Shown piece after piece: positions 7,547-15,789 of a stretch of 64,000 nucleotides of DNA (positions within the stretch are counted from its first letter, which is position 1; every line of letters starts with the position of its first letter). Under the pieces are notes generated by a model. That model had not been told where the DNA came from, ran no database searches, and saw only the letters and a list, made by a program, of their open reading frames with translations. The position numbers and the translations under genes are program-made. This stretch comes from an uncultured Clostridia bacterium (lineage in GTDB: Bacteria > Bacillota > Clostridia > Oscillospirales > Acutalibacteraceae). The DNA lies in NCBI GenBank assembly GCA_945912145.1, contig CAMEBF010000009.1, positions 28,278 to 92,277 on the forward strand, in the 5' to 3' direction.

Positions 7547-7574
7547 TTGAGCCGCTTTGCACATATGGTATAAT
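7547..7574 (+). promoter_or_regulatory. Sigma-A promoter of the nitroreductase gene
   Basis: TTGAGC (7547-7552) and TATAAT (7569-7574) are spaced by 16 bases, about 30 bases before the ribosome site of the nitroreductase gene. Confidence 0.6.
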
Positions 7575-7604
7575 GGTTTTCAGAAAACGAAAGGAGACAG
7601 CAAT

Positions 7605-8258
7605 ATGGAACTGATGGAAGCCATCCGTAATCGCCATTCCGTCCGCAGCTATACGGATCAAAAAATCGAGGGAGAAACGCTGACGGCGCTCCGGGAGGAG
7701 ATCAATGTCTGCAATCGGGAAGGCGGTCTGCACATTCAGCTTGTCACCGAAGAGCCGGAAGCGTTCAGCGGATTTATGGCGCATTACGGTCATTTTGAGA
7801 ACGTGAAAAACTACATTGCCCTGATCGGTAAAAAAGACAAGAACCTGTCGGAGAAGCTCGGCTACTACGGCGAACGAATCGCGCTCAAGGCGCAGCAGCT
7901 CGGTCTTAACACCTGCTGGGTCGCACTGACCTACAGCAAGGGCAAATCAAAATGCGTCATCGAAAAGGGTGAAAAATTAGTCTGCGTGATTGCCGTCGGC
8001 TACGGCGCGACACAGGGCAAACAGCACACGAACAAGCCCGCCGAAAAGCTCTACAAGGCCGACAGCACCCTGCCCGACTGGTTCCAAAACGGTCTGGAAG
8101 CGGTCATGCTCGCACCGACTGCAACGAATCAACAGAAATTTTTATTGACGCTCAATAACGGAAAAGTCAACATAAAAGACACCGGAGGCTTCTATTCCAA
8201 GATCGACCTCGGCATTGTCAAGTATCACTTTGAAGTCGGATCGGGAAGAAAATTATAA
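7605..8258 (+). CDS. Nitroreductase family protein
   Basis: The 217-residue product starts with MELMEAIRNRHSVRSYTDQKI, the signature opening of the FMN-dependent nitroreductase fold, in which the Arg-Ser residues contact the FMN phosphate. A later segment (YYGERIALKAQQLGLNTCWVAL) fits the helix that leads to the flavin-binding Gly loop. It should reduce nitro, quinone or similar substrates with NAD(P)H in the cytoplasm; the substrate cannot be read from sequence. The start at 7605 is set by AAAGGAGA, with an earlier in-frame ATG at 7557 lacking a ribosome site. It is a single gene with its own promoter. Confidence 0.85.
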   Translation: MELMEAIRNRHSVRSYTDQKIEGETLTALREEINVCNREGGLHIQLVTEEPEAFSGFMAHYGHFENVKNYIALIGKKDKNLSEKLGYYGERIALKAQQLGLNTCWVALTYSKGKSKCVIEKGEKLVCVIAVGYGATQGKQHTNKPAEKLYKADSTLPDWFQNGLEAVMLAPTATNQQKFLLTLNNGKVNIKDTGGFYSKIDLGIVKYHFEVGSGRKL

Positions 8259-8284
8259 CACAGATTTCTTTATTTTATCAGTTC

Positions 8285-8432
8285 AACCAATGTGCAGAGT
8301 GCAAATTGCAAAGTGCAGTTTCGTCAAGCCCTGCGGGCTTGATTGTACGCCTGCGGCGCGCATTATATAATGAATCAAAAGGCGAAGCCTTTTCCGACAT
8401 TGAACTTTGAACTTTGCACTTTGAACTTTTAT
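8285..8432. repeat. Dispersed heptamer/hairpin repeat, copy 1
   Basis: The core GAATC-AAAAGGCgaaGCCTTTT-CCG lies at 8372-8396. It is flanked on the left by degenerate 7-base units of the AAAGTGC type (8287-8320) and on the right by AACTTTG units (8402-8430). The same core occurs at 25785, 43376 and 45775. There is no gene here, although the core reads as an open frame in several phases. Confidence 0.75.
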
Positions 8433-8475
8433 ACGAATGCTCATTTCCCTTTTCCATTTGCCACAGACAACAGAG

Positions 8476-8504
8476 AACCGCAGTCCCTTGAAACTGCGGT
8501 TTTT
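8476..8504 (+). terminator. Intrinsic terminator
   Basis: AACCGCAG and CTGCGGTT form an 8-bp stem followed by a T run. It would end rightward transcription from the nitroreductase gene after the repeat. Confidence 0.75.
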
Positions 8505-8525
8505 GCGTATTCAAACAGAACCTAC

Positions 8526-8679
8526 AGGGAACCCCCGGCGAGGGTTCCCTACGGCAAAACAGTCACACCGGACTGTTTTGCCTACCCTCCTGCGCTTTTT
8601 TCGGTATGGGAATTTCGCGGTCTGCGGACCGCGAAGATGGGCGCTGCCCCTCGACCCTGCGAGCCTTTGTAAAGGCTCG
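8526..8679. repeat. Cluster of four perfect hairpins
   Basis: Four inverted repeats follow one another: AGGGAACCC/GGGTTCCCT (8526-8550), GGCAAAACAGTC/GACTGTTTTGCC (8553-8582), TTCGCGGTC/GACCGCGAA (8614-8635) and CGAGCCTTT/AAAGGCTCG (8660-8679). None has a long T tract, so they are not simple terminators. The stretch has no gene and looks like a composite palindromic (REP-like) element. Confidence 0.6.
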
Positions 8680-8703
8680 ACCGAAACTTTTATATTTTTG
8701 TAC

Positions 8704-8877
8704 TCATTCACTTTCCGGCATTGTCAGCGTCACAGTCTGCGCCTCTCTCCCCTCGCTCACATAGCCCGTTCGTGCGGCTGCCATCAAGAGTCCGGCAGCG
8801 GTCACGCACAGGAAAAGCGTCCAGATGAGAATCAGGCAAAAAATCCGGATCAGTTTTTTCTCCTCCGCGTTTTTCAT
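8704..8877 (-). CDS. 57-residue membrane protein coupled to spoIIP
   Basis: This short frame begins with ATG at 8877 and overlaps the spoIIP stop by the ATGA tetranucleotide, with GGAGCAGAG upstream. Residues 1-11 are charged (MKNAEEKKLIR), 12-35 form one transmembrane helix, and the tail is polar. I do not recognise a family. Translational coupling to spoIIP suggests a part in forespore engulfment or simply membrane partnership with SpoIIP, but that is inference from position. Confidence 0.7.
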   Translation of the reverse strand: MKNAEEKKLIRIFCLILIWTLFLCVTAAGLLMAAARTGYVSEGREAQTVTLTMPESE

Positions 8878-10055
8878 TTCTCTGCTCCTTTCGCGTTTTC
8901 CTTGATAAAATCCGACAGCACGTCGCCGAGCAACCGTCCCGAATAGGCGGCTTCTGCCAGCGTGTTGACGTCCGTTCCGACCTCGATTAAAAGCGAATAC
9001 GGCGTCAGATCCATATTGTATTTTCTGTTACAGAAATAAATCGGTTTCATCAGCTTTGGATATTTCTCATTCGCCGTTTTTTGCAGCGCGAGAGCAAACG
9101 AAAGATTCGTTTCCCATGACGGGAAGCTCTCCACGCTGCCGCCTTCTGCACCGGCGATAATCATCATCTGCGCCGCTTTAATGCCGTCAATTTCGGCGAC
9201 GGGCTTGAACCGGGTATAATCGTCATAATAAACAGCGTCGCGGTGAATATCCAGCGTGATTTTTACCGACGGATAGCGTTCCAATACTTCGAGCACTCCC
9301 TCCCTTGACTTATCGTATGCCCCGGTGTAGGTCGTATCGTAAATCGTCCGGTCGTGCAGCACGCCGATGCCGTTTTCTTCAAGAATGCGGGTGATCTCGT
9401 CGCCGATTCGCACCATATTGACGGCGGTATCGTCATTTTTCGTCGGATAATCGGTCGAGAATTTCCCGTCGTCATTTACGATATAAGACTCCGTCGTGTG
9501 TGTATGATAAATCAGGACAGTCGGCGACGCGGGATCGCTGACCGGCAGCGAACAACCGTTTTCGAGAATCGACCCGACGTCAATCGTTGTATCTGCCGTC
9601 ACGTTGCGGACATATACATCGCCGCTCGAATCCGTTGCCTGATAGTCAATCAAAGTCTTTTCCACGACTTCGCCGTCGCAGACATACGTGCCGTCATCAA
9701 AGAGCTTCTGGATTTTTTCCATGCTCGCTGTGATATCGGACGGCGTTTTTGTCAGATCGTCGGAAGAGGTCTGTTTGTTATCTTCGGTCGCCATTCCGCC
9801 CGATTTCTGCATGATGAAATCAGTTTTCTCCATGCGCAAACGGCTCAGCAGCTCGTCTTTTTTCTCGGAAAGCTCCTGCGCCGCGCCGTCGGGCATCGCA
9901 AGCAAATAACAGATCTTGATGAGTTTTTCGGGCATAAAATCAAGCGGCGAGATGCTCAACGCCGCAATCACAAGCACTAAAGCCACCAGAAACGCCGTCC
10001 AGACAGGCAGCGGACGCGCTTTCCGTTTCATGATTCTGTTCCGCAATCCAACCAC
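8874..10055 (-). CDS. spoIIP: Stage II sporulation protein P, peptidoglycan hydrolase
   Basis: SpoIIP is the amidase/endopeptidase that, with SpoIID and SpoIIM, thins septal peptidoglycan to drive engulfment of the forespore. The 393-residue product has an N-terminal membrane anchor (about residues 15-35), a low-complexity linker, and the C-terminal hydrolase domain with VLIYHTHTTESY carrying zinc-type histidines and LTLDIHRDAV further on. Its end, LLIEVGTDVNTLAEAAYSGRLLGDVL, is the family's typical finish. The start is uncertain: a GTG at 10055 is used here, while TTG at 10046 and ATG at 10031 are alternatives with weak ribosome sites. It follows gpr on the same strand, the usual gpr-spoIIP order of Firmicutes. 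Confidence 0.9.
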   Translation of the reverse strand: MVGLRNRIMKRKARPLPVWTAFLVALVLVIAALSISPLDFMPEKLIKICYLLAMPDGAAQELSEKKDELLSRLRMEKTDFIMQKSGGMATEDNKQTSSDDLTKTPSDITASMEKIQKLFDDGTYVCDGEVVEKTLIDYQATDSSGDVYVRNVTADTTIDVGSILENGCSLPVSDPASPTVLIYHTHTTESYIVNDDGKFSTDYPTKNDDTAVNMVRIGDEITRILEENGIGVLHDRTIYDTTYTGAYDKSREGVLEVLERYPSVKITLDIHRDAVYYDDYTRFKPVAEIDGIKAAQMMIIAGAEGGSVESFPSWETNLSFALALQKTANEKYPKLMKPIYFCNRKYNMDLTPYSLLIEVGTDVNTLAEAAYSGRLLGDVLSDFIKENAKGAEK

Positions 10056-10097
10056 CCCATGTACATCTATATGAGGTGAAAATGCGAAACATTCCCA

Positions 10098-10994
10098 TCA
10101 GGTCAGCATCATCACTTCCTGCGCTGAAAGAGAGGGCTGAAGAGCGCAGTTGAGCGCAAGCGCGATCAGCCTGGCAGCTCTCTCGCAAATGAGATCGGCT
10201 TCGCGCGATGCGACGATATATTCGGCATACGGTTCGACACCGGCGAGATCGGCTTTCTGACCCGCTTCACCGAGAATATTCTGCGCGATGGTCAACGCGT
10301 TGATGACAGTCGGTACGCCGACGGCAATCACGGGGATGCCGAGCGTACCGCGGCTGATTTCTTTCCGCTTATTGCCGATGCCCGAACCGGGAGAAATGCC
10401 GGTATCGGAAAGCTGAACGGTCGTTCCGAGCCGTTTCAGATCCATCGCAGCGAGCGCGTCAATCGCGACAAGACAAGACGGTTGAATTTTTTCGGCGACC
10501 CCCTCGATCATCTCGAGCGCTTCCATTCCCGTCTGACCGAGGACACCGGGTGTGAGAGCCGAAACGGGACGCAGATGATGGAAGCCCAGCGACGATGCGA
10601 ACTCCTGCCCGATATGACGGGTCACTAAGATTTTTTCCGCGCAGGCTGGCCCTAACGCGTCGGCAGTCAGCAGACGATTCCCGAGCCCTACAACGAGCAC
10701 CGCGCCGTTTCCGGGTAGCAGAGAGCGCAACTCTTCGATTAAAACATCCAATCGCCCGTCCAGCAATTCGCAGTCCGACGAGAACGGCGGAATCTCTACG
10801 GTGATGTAGCGACCTTTTGGCTTTCCGATCGCTTTTTCTCCCTCTTCATCGGTAATACGAATCTCCGTAACGCGCGCGTCGCCGTTTCCGCGTTCGCTTT
10901 TTTCAATGCCGCGCGGCAGATTTTCGCCTAAGACGGTGCTTCTCTCCACGGCAAGATCGGTTCTGAAATCCAAGATGAATCCCTCCGATAGCAT
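10098..10994 (-). CDS. gpr: Germination protease GPR
   Basis: GPR is the aspartic-type protease that degrades small acid-soluble spore proteins when spores germinate. The 298-residue product shows the family pattern throughout: the N-terminal FRTDLAVE and TEIRI segments, VLVVGLGNRLLTADALGP, the PGVLGQTGMEALEMIEG block and the PTVINALTIA motif near the end. It is made as a zymogen whose short N-terminal propeptide is removed in the spore; the sequence before RTDLA is short here. It precedes spoIIP and diverges from rpsT across a 119-base gap. Confidence 0.92.
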   Translation of the reverse strand: MLSEGFILDFRTDLAVERSTVLGENLPRGIEKSERGNGDARVTEIRITDEEGEKAIGKPKGRYITVEIPPFSSDCELLDGRLDVLIEELRSLLPGNGAVLVVGLGNRLLTADALGPACAEKILVTRHIGQEFASSLGFHHLRPVSALTPGVLGQTGMEALEMIEGVAEKIQPSCLVAIDALAAMDLKRLGTTVQLSDTGISPGSGIGNKRKEISRGTLGIPVIAVGVPTVINALTIAQNILGEAGQKADLAGVEPYAEYIVASREADLICERAARLIALALNCALQPSLSAQEVMMLT

Positions 10995-11051
10995 TTTTCA
11001 CGAATGCAGAAAAATTATGCAATTTTGTCCCACATTTTTTTGTAAAACATC

Positions 11052-11080
11052 TTGCTTTTTTTCTCAAAGCATGGTATTAT
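11052..11080 (+). promoter_or_regulatory. Promoter of rpsT
   Basis: TTGCTT (11052-11057) and TATTAT (11075-11080) are 17 bases apart, about 20 bases before the AAAGGAGGTG ribosome site of rpsT. Confidence 0.55.
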
Positions 11081-11113
11081 AATTACCTGTATAGACGTAA
11101 AGGAGGTGTGACA

Positions 11114-11377
11114 ATGCCTAACATCAAATCTGCGAAGAAACGTGTTATCGTCAATCAGACAAAAGCTCAGCGCAACAAGTCTGCAAACACGGCGCTGAAG
11201 ACGGCAATCAAAAAAGCCAATATCGCGATTGAGACCAACGCAGCCGATAAAGCTGAGGTTGTCAAGGCCGCTGAAAAGAAGATCGATCAGGCAGTTGCAA
11301 AGGGACTTATTCACAAGAATAATGCTGCTCGTAAAAAGTCAGCTCTTGCCGGTAAGCTCAATAAAGCAAACGCCTAA
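11114..11377 (+). CDS. rpsT: 30S ribosomal protein S20
   Basis: The 87-residue, lysine-rich product begins MPNIKSAKKRVIVNQ, the hallmark opening of S20, and continues with three basic helices that bind 16S rRNA near the bottom of the small subunit. The ATG at 11114 lies five bases after GGAGGTG; an in-frame GTG at 11108 overlaps that ribosome site. It diverges from gpr. A 58-residue reading frame follows 48 bases downstream with no terminator between, so they may form one transcript. Confidence 0.97.
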   Translation: MPNIKSAKKRVIVNQTKAQRNKSANTALKTAIKKANIAIETNAADKAEVVKAAEKKIDQAVAKGLIHKNNAARKKSALAGKLNKANA

Positions 11378-11425
11378 TTTGTTTTTGTAACCACTTATTT
11401 TTATCAACGAAAGGATGGGTTATCC

Positions 11426-11602
11426 ATGAAGAAATTTTTGAAAGTTTTAGCCATTGTTTCTGCGATCGCCGCAGCGGCTGCCGCTGTTTACATTGCTGTT
11501 ACAAAATTTATGGAAAAGAAACAGAGAATCGGTAATACGGAAGAAAACTATGTTTCCTGCTCATGCTGCGAAGATGAGTTCGTATCCGAGACTGTAGCCT
11601 GA
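11426..11602 (+). CDS. 58-residue membrane protein with Cys-Ser-Cys-Cys motif
   Basis: This frame starts with ATG at 11426 behind AAAGGATG and ends before a strong terminator. Residues 1-25 form one Ala-rich transmembrane helix or uncleaved signal (MKKFLKVLAIVSAIAAAAAAVY), followed by a charged stretch and an unusual CSCCEDEF cluster near the C-terminus. I do not recognise a characterised family, though small membrane proteins of this layout are widespread in Clostridia. The cysteine cluster could bind metal or form disulphides outside the cell. It appears to share a transcript with rpsT. Confidence 0.7.
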   Translation: MKKFLKVLAIVSAIAAAAAAVYIAVTKFMEKKQRIGNTEENYVSCSCCEDEFVSETVA

Positions 11603-11626
11603 TTGGTACCATAAGTTGATAAAAAC

Positions 11627-11657
11627 AAGACTCCCTCATTTTGGGGAGTCTTTTTTC
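11627..11657 (+). terminator. Terminator of the rpsT transcript
   Basis: AAGACTCCC and GGGAGTCTT form a 9-bp stem with a T-rich tail. Confidence 0.85.
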
Positions 11658-11670
11658 TTTTTCACAAAAA

Positions 11671-11696
11671 AAACCGAAGTCAAAAAACTTCGGTTT
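11671..11696 (-). terminator. Terminator of the acyl-CoA synthetase/patatin operon
   Basis: AAACCGAAGT pairs with ACTTCGGTTT; on the minus strand the stem is followed by eight T residues. It lies 14 bases after the patatin stop codon. Confidence 0.85.
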
Positions 11697-11709
11697 GGTC
11701 AAAATGGAT

Positions 11710-12570
11710 TCAGTTTTCCAGAAGACGCTCGATCTCCTTGCAGTTGTTCAGACCGTCGCGGTAGCCGTTTTCATACAGCTTATCGATGACATCCACGTCC
11801 TTAACCAGCGAGAACGCGCCGGGGATATCCTCCGGCGAGAGCACAAGCGCTCTGCCCTGCCGCTCATAGTCTTTCATGCAGCGGATCATGTAATTATAGA
11901 TCACATGACGATCTTCGAGAATATCGGCAATCGCGGGATAATCGCGCAAAAGCGCAGAACCGATGATATTCACACCCGGCAGTTTTTCACGTTTCTGATC
12001 TGCCGGAGAGGACAGCACGACGACAAGCTTGTCACAGCCGTCTTCAAAGGCTTTGCGGAACGGGATCGGCTCCGCCAGACCGCCGTCGAAATAATTTTTA
12101 CCGTCAATCGTGATGGGCTTGCTGACCATCGGCAGACAGCAGGACGCGCTGATAATATCAAGCAGACGGTCTCTGTCGCCCATCTGCGACTTATCGCAAT
12201 AGACCGTCCGTCCTGTTTCAGCTTCCGTGGTGCTCACGACAAATGGCTTTTCACTCGCGTAAAATGTCGAAAAAGCAAACGGATCGGGGCCGTCCTCCGC
12301 ATAAAAATCGGAACGCACCTTCTCATAGTTCATATACGCGCCGGTATGCACAAAATTGGAAATGCTCAGATAATCGCTGCTCGTCGCGCTGCTGCGGTAT
12401 ATCCTGATGTTGCGGCCGCGCTCACCCGCTATGTACGACAGCAAATTCATGCTGCCGGCGGAGACACCGAGATAATAATCAAACTCGATGCCGTTATCCA
12501 TAAAATAATCATACAGTCCGGCGGAATAGGCACATTTCATGCCGCCGCCGACGTCAATGAGTCCAGTCAT
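11710..12570 (-). CDS. Patatin-like phospholipase
   Basis: This 286-residue protein is a predicted serine lipase of the patatin family, acting on membrane phospholipids in the cytoplasm. It has the oxyanion loop DVGGGMK near the start, the nucleophile elbow GVSAGS (about residues 37-42) and the dyad aspartate in YFDGGLAEPIPF (about 160-172). This arrangement matches the bacterial YjjU-like group. The ATG at 12570 follows GGGAGAAAG; an earlier in-frame ATG at 12591 has no such site. It is the last gene of a three-gene operon with an acyl-CoA synthetase and an acyltransferase, which together suggest fatty acid release, activation and re-use. Confidence 0.88.
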   Translation of the reverse strand: MTGLIDVGGGMKCAYSAGLYDYFMDNGIEFDYYLGVSAGSMNLLSYIAGERGRNIRIYRSSATSSDYLSISNFVHTGAYMNYEKVRSDFYAEDGPDPFAFSTFYASEKPFVVSTTEAETGRTVYCDKSQMGDRDRLLDIISASCCLPMVSKPITIDGKNYFDGGLAEPIPFRKAFEDGCDKLVVVLSSPADQKREKLPGVNIIGSALLRDYPAIADILEDRHVIYNYMIRCMKDYERQGRALVLSPEDIPGAFSLVKDVDVIDKLYENGYRDGLNNCKEIERLLEN

Positions 12571-12603
12571 TTTCTTTCTCCCAACAAACAATTGCTCCGT
12601 TTA

Positions 12604-13806
12604 TCACAAATACTCTTTTCCGGTCAGGAACCGCCACGCGGCGACATACTTTGTCGCTGCACGGGGCTTCTGCGTGCGGACGTCAAAATAATGCGCGTCG
12701 TCAATCAGGATCAACGCTTCTTTTGAAGCGAGCTGCGCTTTTCTGATGCCGCCGAACATCATCGGGATTGTTTCCGTTTCCGTCACGATCTCAAAACGGT
12801 CGGGATAGAGTTTGAGTGTTGCGTTTTCGGACAGCACCGTCTTTTCCGCACCGTTTACCTGATAGACGATCTGACCGTCTTCCTCAAAAATCAGCTCTCC
12901 CGCCGGAACGGCCAGCACACGTTCTTTCCACTCCTTGATCTGCCATTTATCCCAATCGCAGACGTTATCAAACACAAGACCGCTGCCCGTATCATGGAAA
13001 AAGGCATCGGTGCCGTAGCGAACGGTATAGCCGCAAGCATCGCACCGCAGCAGATCGTCATGGCTGTGCAAATCGCCTACCCTGCCGCACTTCGGGCACA
13101 TAAAGAGCGTCCGTTCCACGTACTCCGCAAGTGCTTCGCCGGTATATTCCGCCATCACCTTGCGCTGCTCGTCATAGACATTGACAAAGGTGTCGCGGCG
13201 GATCAGATCCGTCACTTCGGAAACGGACATGGCGGCGATCTCTTCGGGCGAATACTCTCCGACCACCTTGCAGAAAAGCGGGCCTTTGCGGTTTTTCTTC
13301 GACCAACGAGGCGTCCGCAGATAGCCACCCGTAAAACGGAACGTAATCAGCGCCGCGCCGGACTCCTTGACAAGCTGCCCGGTATGCTCCGAAATAAAGC
13401 CTGTCTCTCCGTTGACGCTTGTGCCGCCCTCTGCGTGAATGCCGACGGGAATCCCGGCCTTGAGATTCGCAAGAATCTCATCGGTCAGAACGGACGACGG
13501 GCTTTCGCGGTGTTTGACAATCACGCCGCCGAGATTCTTCAGCACCCAGCCGCCGAACTTAGAGCGCATCAGATGATCGCTCGCAACGAAACGGATATAG
13601 CGGTTCAGTGCAATCATCTCAAAACCCGGATCAAGCGGGTCAGAATGGTTTGCGATCAGTACGAACGTATCGTGCTTGGGCGTATAACGTTCGACCTTTG
13701 CGCCGGTCTTCGCCAGCACGGGACGGGTCAGCACAGCCAGTGCCGCTTTCATAAAATTCTTATTCCATCGGTAATGTTTGGTTACATCGTTCTTCGTTTC
13801 ACTCAT
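12604..13806 (-). CDS. Lysophospholipid acyltransferase (PlsC-type) with zinc-ribbon insert
   Basis: The N-terminal 200 residues match the glycerolipid acyltransferase family: NHSDPLD is the HX4D catalytic motif, and HAEGGTS corresponds to the EGT substrate motif. It should move an acyl group to a lysophospholipid or related acceptor. Around residues 235-262 lies a zinc-ribbon-like segment (MCPKCGRVGDL..LRCDACGY), unusual for PlsC, followed by about 130 residues of unclear function. The gene overlaps the acyl-CoA synthetase stop by ATGA, so the two are translationally coupled and the synthetase may supply the acyl donor. Confidence 0.85.
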   Translation of the reverse strand: MSETKNDVTKHYRWNKNFMKAALAVLTRPVLAKTGAKVERYTPKHDTFVLIANHSDPLDPGFEMIALNRYIRFVASDHLMRSKFGGWVLKNLGGVIVKHRESPSSVLTDEILANLKAGIPVGIHAEGGTSVNGETGFISEHTGQLVKESGAALITFRFTGGYLRTPRWSKKNRKGPLFCKVVGEYSPEEIAAMSVSEVTDLIRRDTFVNVYDEQRKVMAEYTGEALAEYVERTLFMCPKCGRVGDLHSHDDLLRCDACGYTVRYGTDAFFHDTGSGLVFDNVCDWDKWQIKEWKERVLAVPAGELIFEEDGQIVYQVNGAEKTVLSENATLKLYPDRFEIVTETETIPMMFGGIRKAQLASKEALILIDDAHYFDVRTQKPRAATKYVAAWRFLTGKEYL

Positions 13807-15497
13807 GCGTTCTCCTCCGCCGCCGCTTCTTCCTCGAGCACATGGTACGCGACCTTGCCGACCAGCGTTCTGGGCAGCTCCTTGCGGAAGACGATCTGCT
13901 TCGGACGCGCATAGACGTCCAGATACTCCTTGCAGTAAGCGAGGATTTTCTGTTTCTCCTCTTCCGTCTCCGGCACACCCTCATTCAGGACGATATAGGC
14001 TCTGACCTTCTGCATTTTATACGGGTCTTTGACGCCGATGGCGCAGGAATAATCAATATCCGGATGCTTATCGAGCACCTTTTCGATCTGCGACGGATAG
14101 ACATTGTAACCGCTCGAAACGATCATACGTTTGATACGCTGTCTGAAATAGATGAAGCCCTCTTCGTCCATGCAGCCCATATCGCCCGTAAAGAGCCACG
14201 TTGTGCCGTTTTCGTCCTTACGCATCGTCTTTTCGTTTTCTTCTTCGGCTTTCATATAGCCAAGCATCAGCGTCGGTCCGGTCAGAATGATTTCGCCGGC
14301 TTCTCCGATCGGCAACTCGTTGAATGTGCCGGGCTCGACGATCTTATAGATCATGTCGCGCAGTGGCAGACCGATGCTGCCCTCTTTGGCGCGATCGACC
14401 GGCGTGACGCAGCTTGCCGTCACACATTCCGTCAGGCCGTAGCCCTCACGGATCTGAACAGACGCATTATGCTCCTTAAAGAATTTGTCCGCGCGCTTTT
14501 TTAACTCCGGGCTCAATGAATCGCCGCCGCTGAACACGCCCACCAGGAAGGACAGATCAGCACCCTCGAAGACGTCAACTTTCAGAAGTGCCTCATAAAG
14601 TGTGGGCACGCCGGCAATGAAGTTGGGTTTCTTTTTCAGAACGGCTTTTGCATAGCTCTCCTTGGTAAACTGCGGAATCAAAATGCACTGCGCGCCGTTT
14701 TCAAGAACGGTATGAATGCCGATGCCCAGACCGAAACCGTGGAAAATCGGCATAACGGAAAGGAACTTGCAGCCGACTGTCAGATTGCAGCCGGCGATCT
14801 CCGCGACCTGCATACCGAGAGCGTTGAAATTGAAGTCCGACAGGCAGATGCCCTTCGGCGTGCCGCTTGTGCCGCCGGAGTAGAGAATAACCGCCGTTTT
14901 GTTTTTATCATATTCAATCGGAGGGAGCTTGACGCCGCGTCCTGACTTGATAAAATCCGACCAGACGACACCCTGGCCCTTTTCGGGATATTTCAGATTG
15001 GCTTTTCCCTGCGTCAGCTTATAGCCGAGTGCAAGCACGGGCTTTAATTCCTCCTGGATTCTCGCGATAATCAGTTTGACATCACGCTTCGCTTCCTTTG
15101 CGGCGTCACGAACCTTGGGATAGAACTGATCAAGCGTCAGAATCATCTTGCTTTCGGAATAATCAAGATAGAATGTAATATTCTTCTGAGAAGAGAGCGG
15201 ATGCACCATGTTGGCGATCGCGCCGATACGGTTGAGCGCATACAGGCAGATGACAGCCTGCGGTGTATTCGGCATACAGATCGTCACAACGTCGTTTTTG
15301 CGGATGCCAGCCTGATAAAACGCGCCTGCCGCCATTTCCATTTTCTGGATCATGGTGCTGAACGATGTGATCTTGCCCATAAAGTCAAACGCCGGTGCAG
15401 TCGGAAAGCGTTCCGCGGCTTGTTTCAGCGCACCGAACATCGTCGTTTCGGGATATGGGTGACTGACGGGCGTCATATCTAATTGCTGCTTTTTCAT
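13803..15497 (-). CDS. Long-chain acyl-CoA synthetase (AMP-binding)
   Basis: The 564-residue enzyme activates a fatty acid to acyl-AMP and then acyl-CoA. The A3 P-loop-like motif SGGTSGTPKGI (about 207-217), the GYGLTECV motif (about 350), TGDMG (about 434) and the lysine region near the C-terminus (PRTLVGKVAYHVL) are all present, so it should be active. It opens the operon with the acyltransferase and patatin genes. A promoter with TTGCAA and TATAAT, 17 bases apart, lies at 15557-15585. The exact chain-length preference cannot be read. An acyl-ACP synthetase role is the main alternative. Confidence 0.88.
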   Translation of the reverse strand: MKKQQLDMTPVSHPYPETTMFGALKQAAERFPTAPAFDFMGKITSFSTMIQKMEMAAGAFYQAGIRKNDVVTICMPNTPQAVICLYALNRIGAIANMVHPLSSQKNITFYLDYSESKMILTLDQFYPKVRDAAKEAKRDVKLIIARIQEELKPVLALGYKLTQGKANLKYPEKGQGVVWSDFIKSGRGVKLPPIEYDKNKTAVILYSGGTSGTPKGICLSDFNFNALGMQVAEIAGCNLTVGCKFLSVMPIFHGFGLGIGIHTVLENGAQCILIPQFTKESYAKAVLKKKPNFIAGVPTLYEALLKVDVFEGADLSFLVGVFSGGDSLSPELKKRADKFFKEHNASVQIREGYGLTECVTASCVTPVDRAKEGSIGLPLRDMIYKIVEPGTFNELPIGEAGEIILTGPTLMLGYMKAEEENEKTMRKDENGTTWLFTGDMGCMDEEGFIYFRQRIKRMIVSSGYNVYPSQIEKVLDKHPDIDYSCAIGVKDPYKMQKVRAYIVLNEGVPETEEEKQKILAYCKEYLDVYARPKQIVFRKELPRTLVGKVAYHVLEEEAAAEENA

Positions 15498-15556
15498 AAG
15501 TTCCTCCGTATACGGTTTATTTTACTTTATGACATTCTCGATAATTCTATTGCTAA

Positions 15557-15585
15557 ATTATAAACCATACATTAATTTTTTGCAA
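15557..15585 (-). promoter_or_regulatory. Sigma-A promoter of the lipid operon
   Basis: On the minus strand TTGCAA (15580-15585) and TATAAT (15557-15562) are separated by 17 bases, 60 bases before the acyl-CoA synthetase start. Confidence 0.7.
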
Positions 15586-15666
15586 GAATTGTGCGAACAT
15601 TTTTATAAATTCTTAGAAAACTTGCCGATTTCTGCAAGAAAAAGTCACGGTTTTTCGCCGTGACGG

Positions 15667-15695
15667 TTGACAAAACGATTCGGATGAGGTATACT
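15667..15695 (+). promoter_or_regulatory. Promoter of the antisense RNA, consensus sigma-A
   Basis: TTGACA (15667-15672) and TATACT (15690-15695) are exactly 17 bases apart, which makes this one of the best promoters in the window. It drives a short rightward RNA and no rightward gene. Confidence 0.8.
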
Positions 15696-15701
15696 GTAAT
15701 C

Positions 15702-15789
15702 AAGAGGTAACCGTTTTTGCGGTTAGCGAATCAGTTGTAAAATATGATTAAACAACCGTCACTTTGCCGAGTGGCGGTTGTTGCTTTTT
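15702..15789 (+). ncRNA. Antitoxin-like small RNA of a Par-type locus
   Basis: The predicted RNA is about 88 bases long. Its 5' end holds a hairpin TCAAGAGGTAACCG..CGGTTAGC. It ends in a strong stem AACAACCGTCACT/AGTGGCGGTTGTT followed by five T residues. The last 31 bases are complementary to the 3' end of the small leftward gene at 15759-15854. The 5' hairpin is also repeated in the leader of that gene's transcript (15882-15909). Shared 5' repeats plus a common bidirectional terminator are the layout of the pAD1 par RNA I/RNA II pair. A near-identical RNA lies at 57305-57393. Confidence 0.7.

Noticed and set aside
8287..8430. Short tandem repeats that could suggest a CRISPR array
   Set aside because: The units are only 7 bases long with no spacers of regular length and no cas genes nearby.
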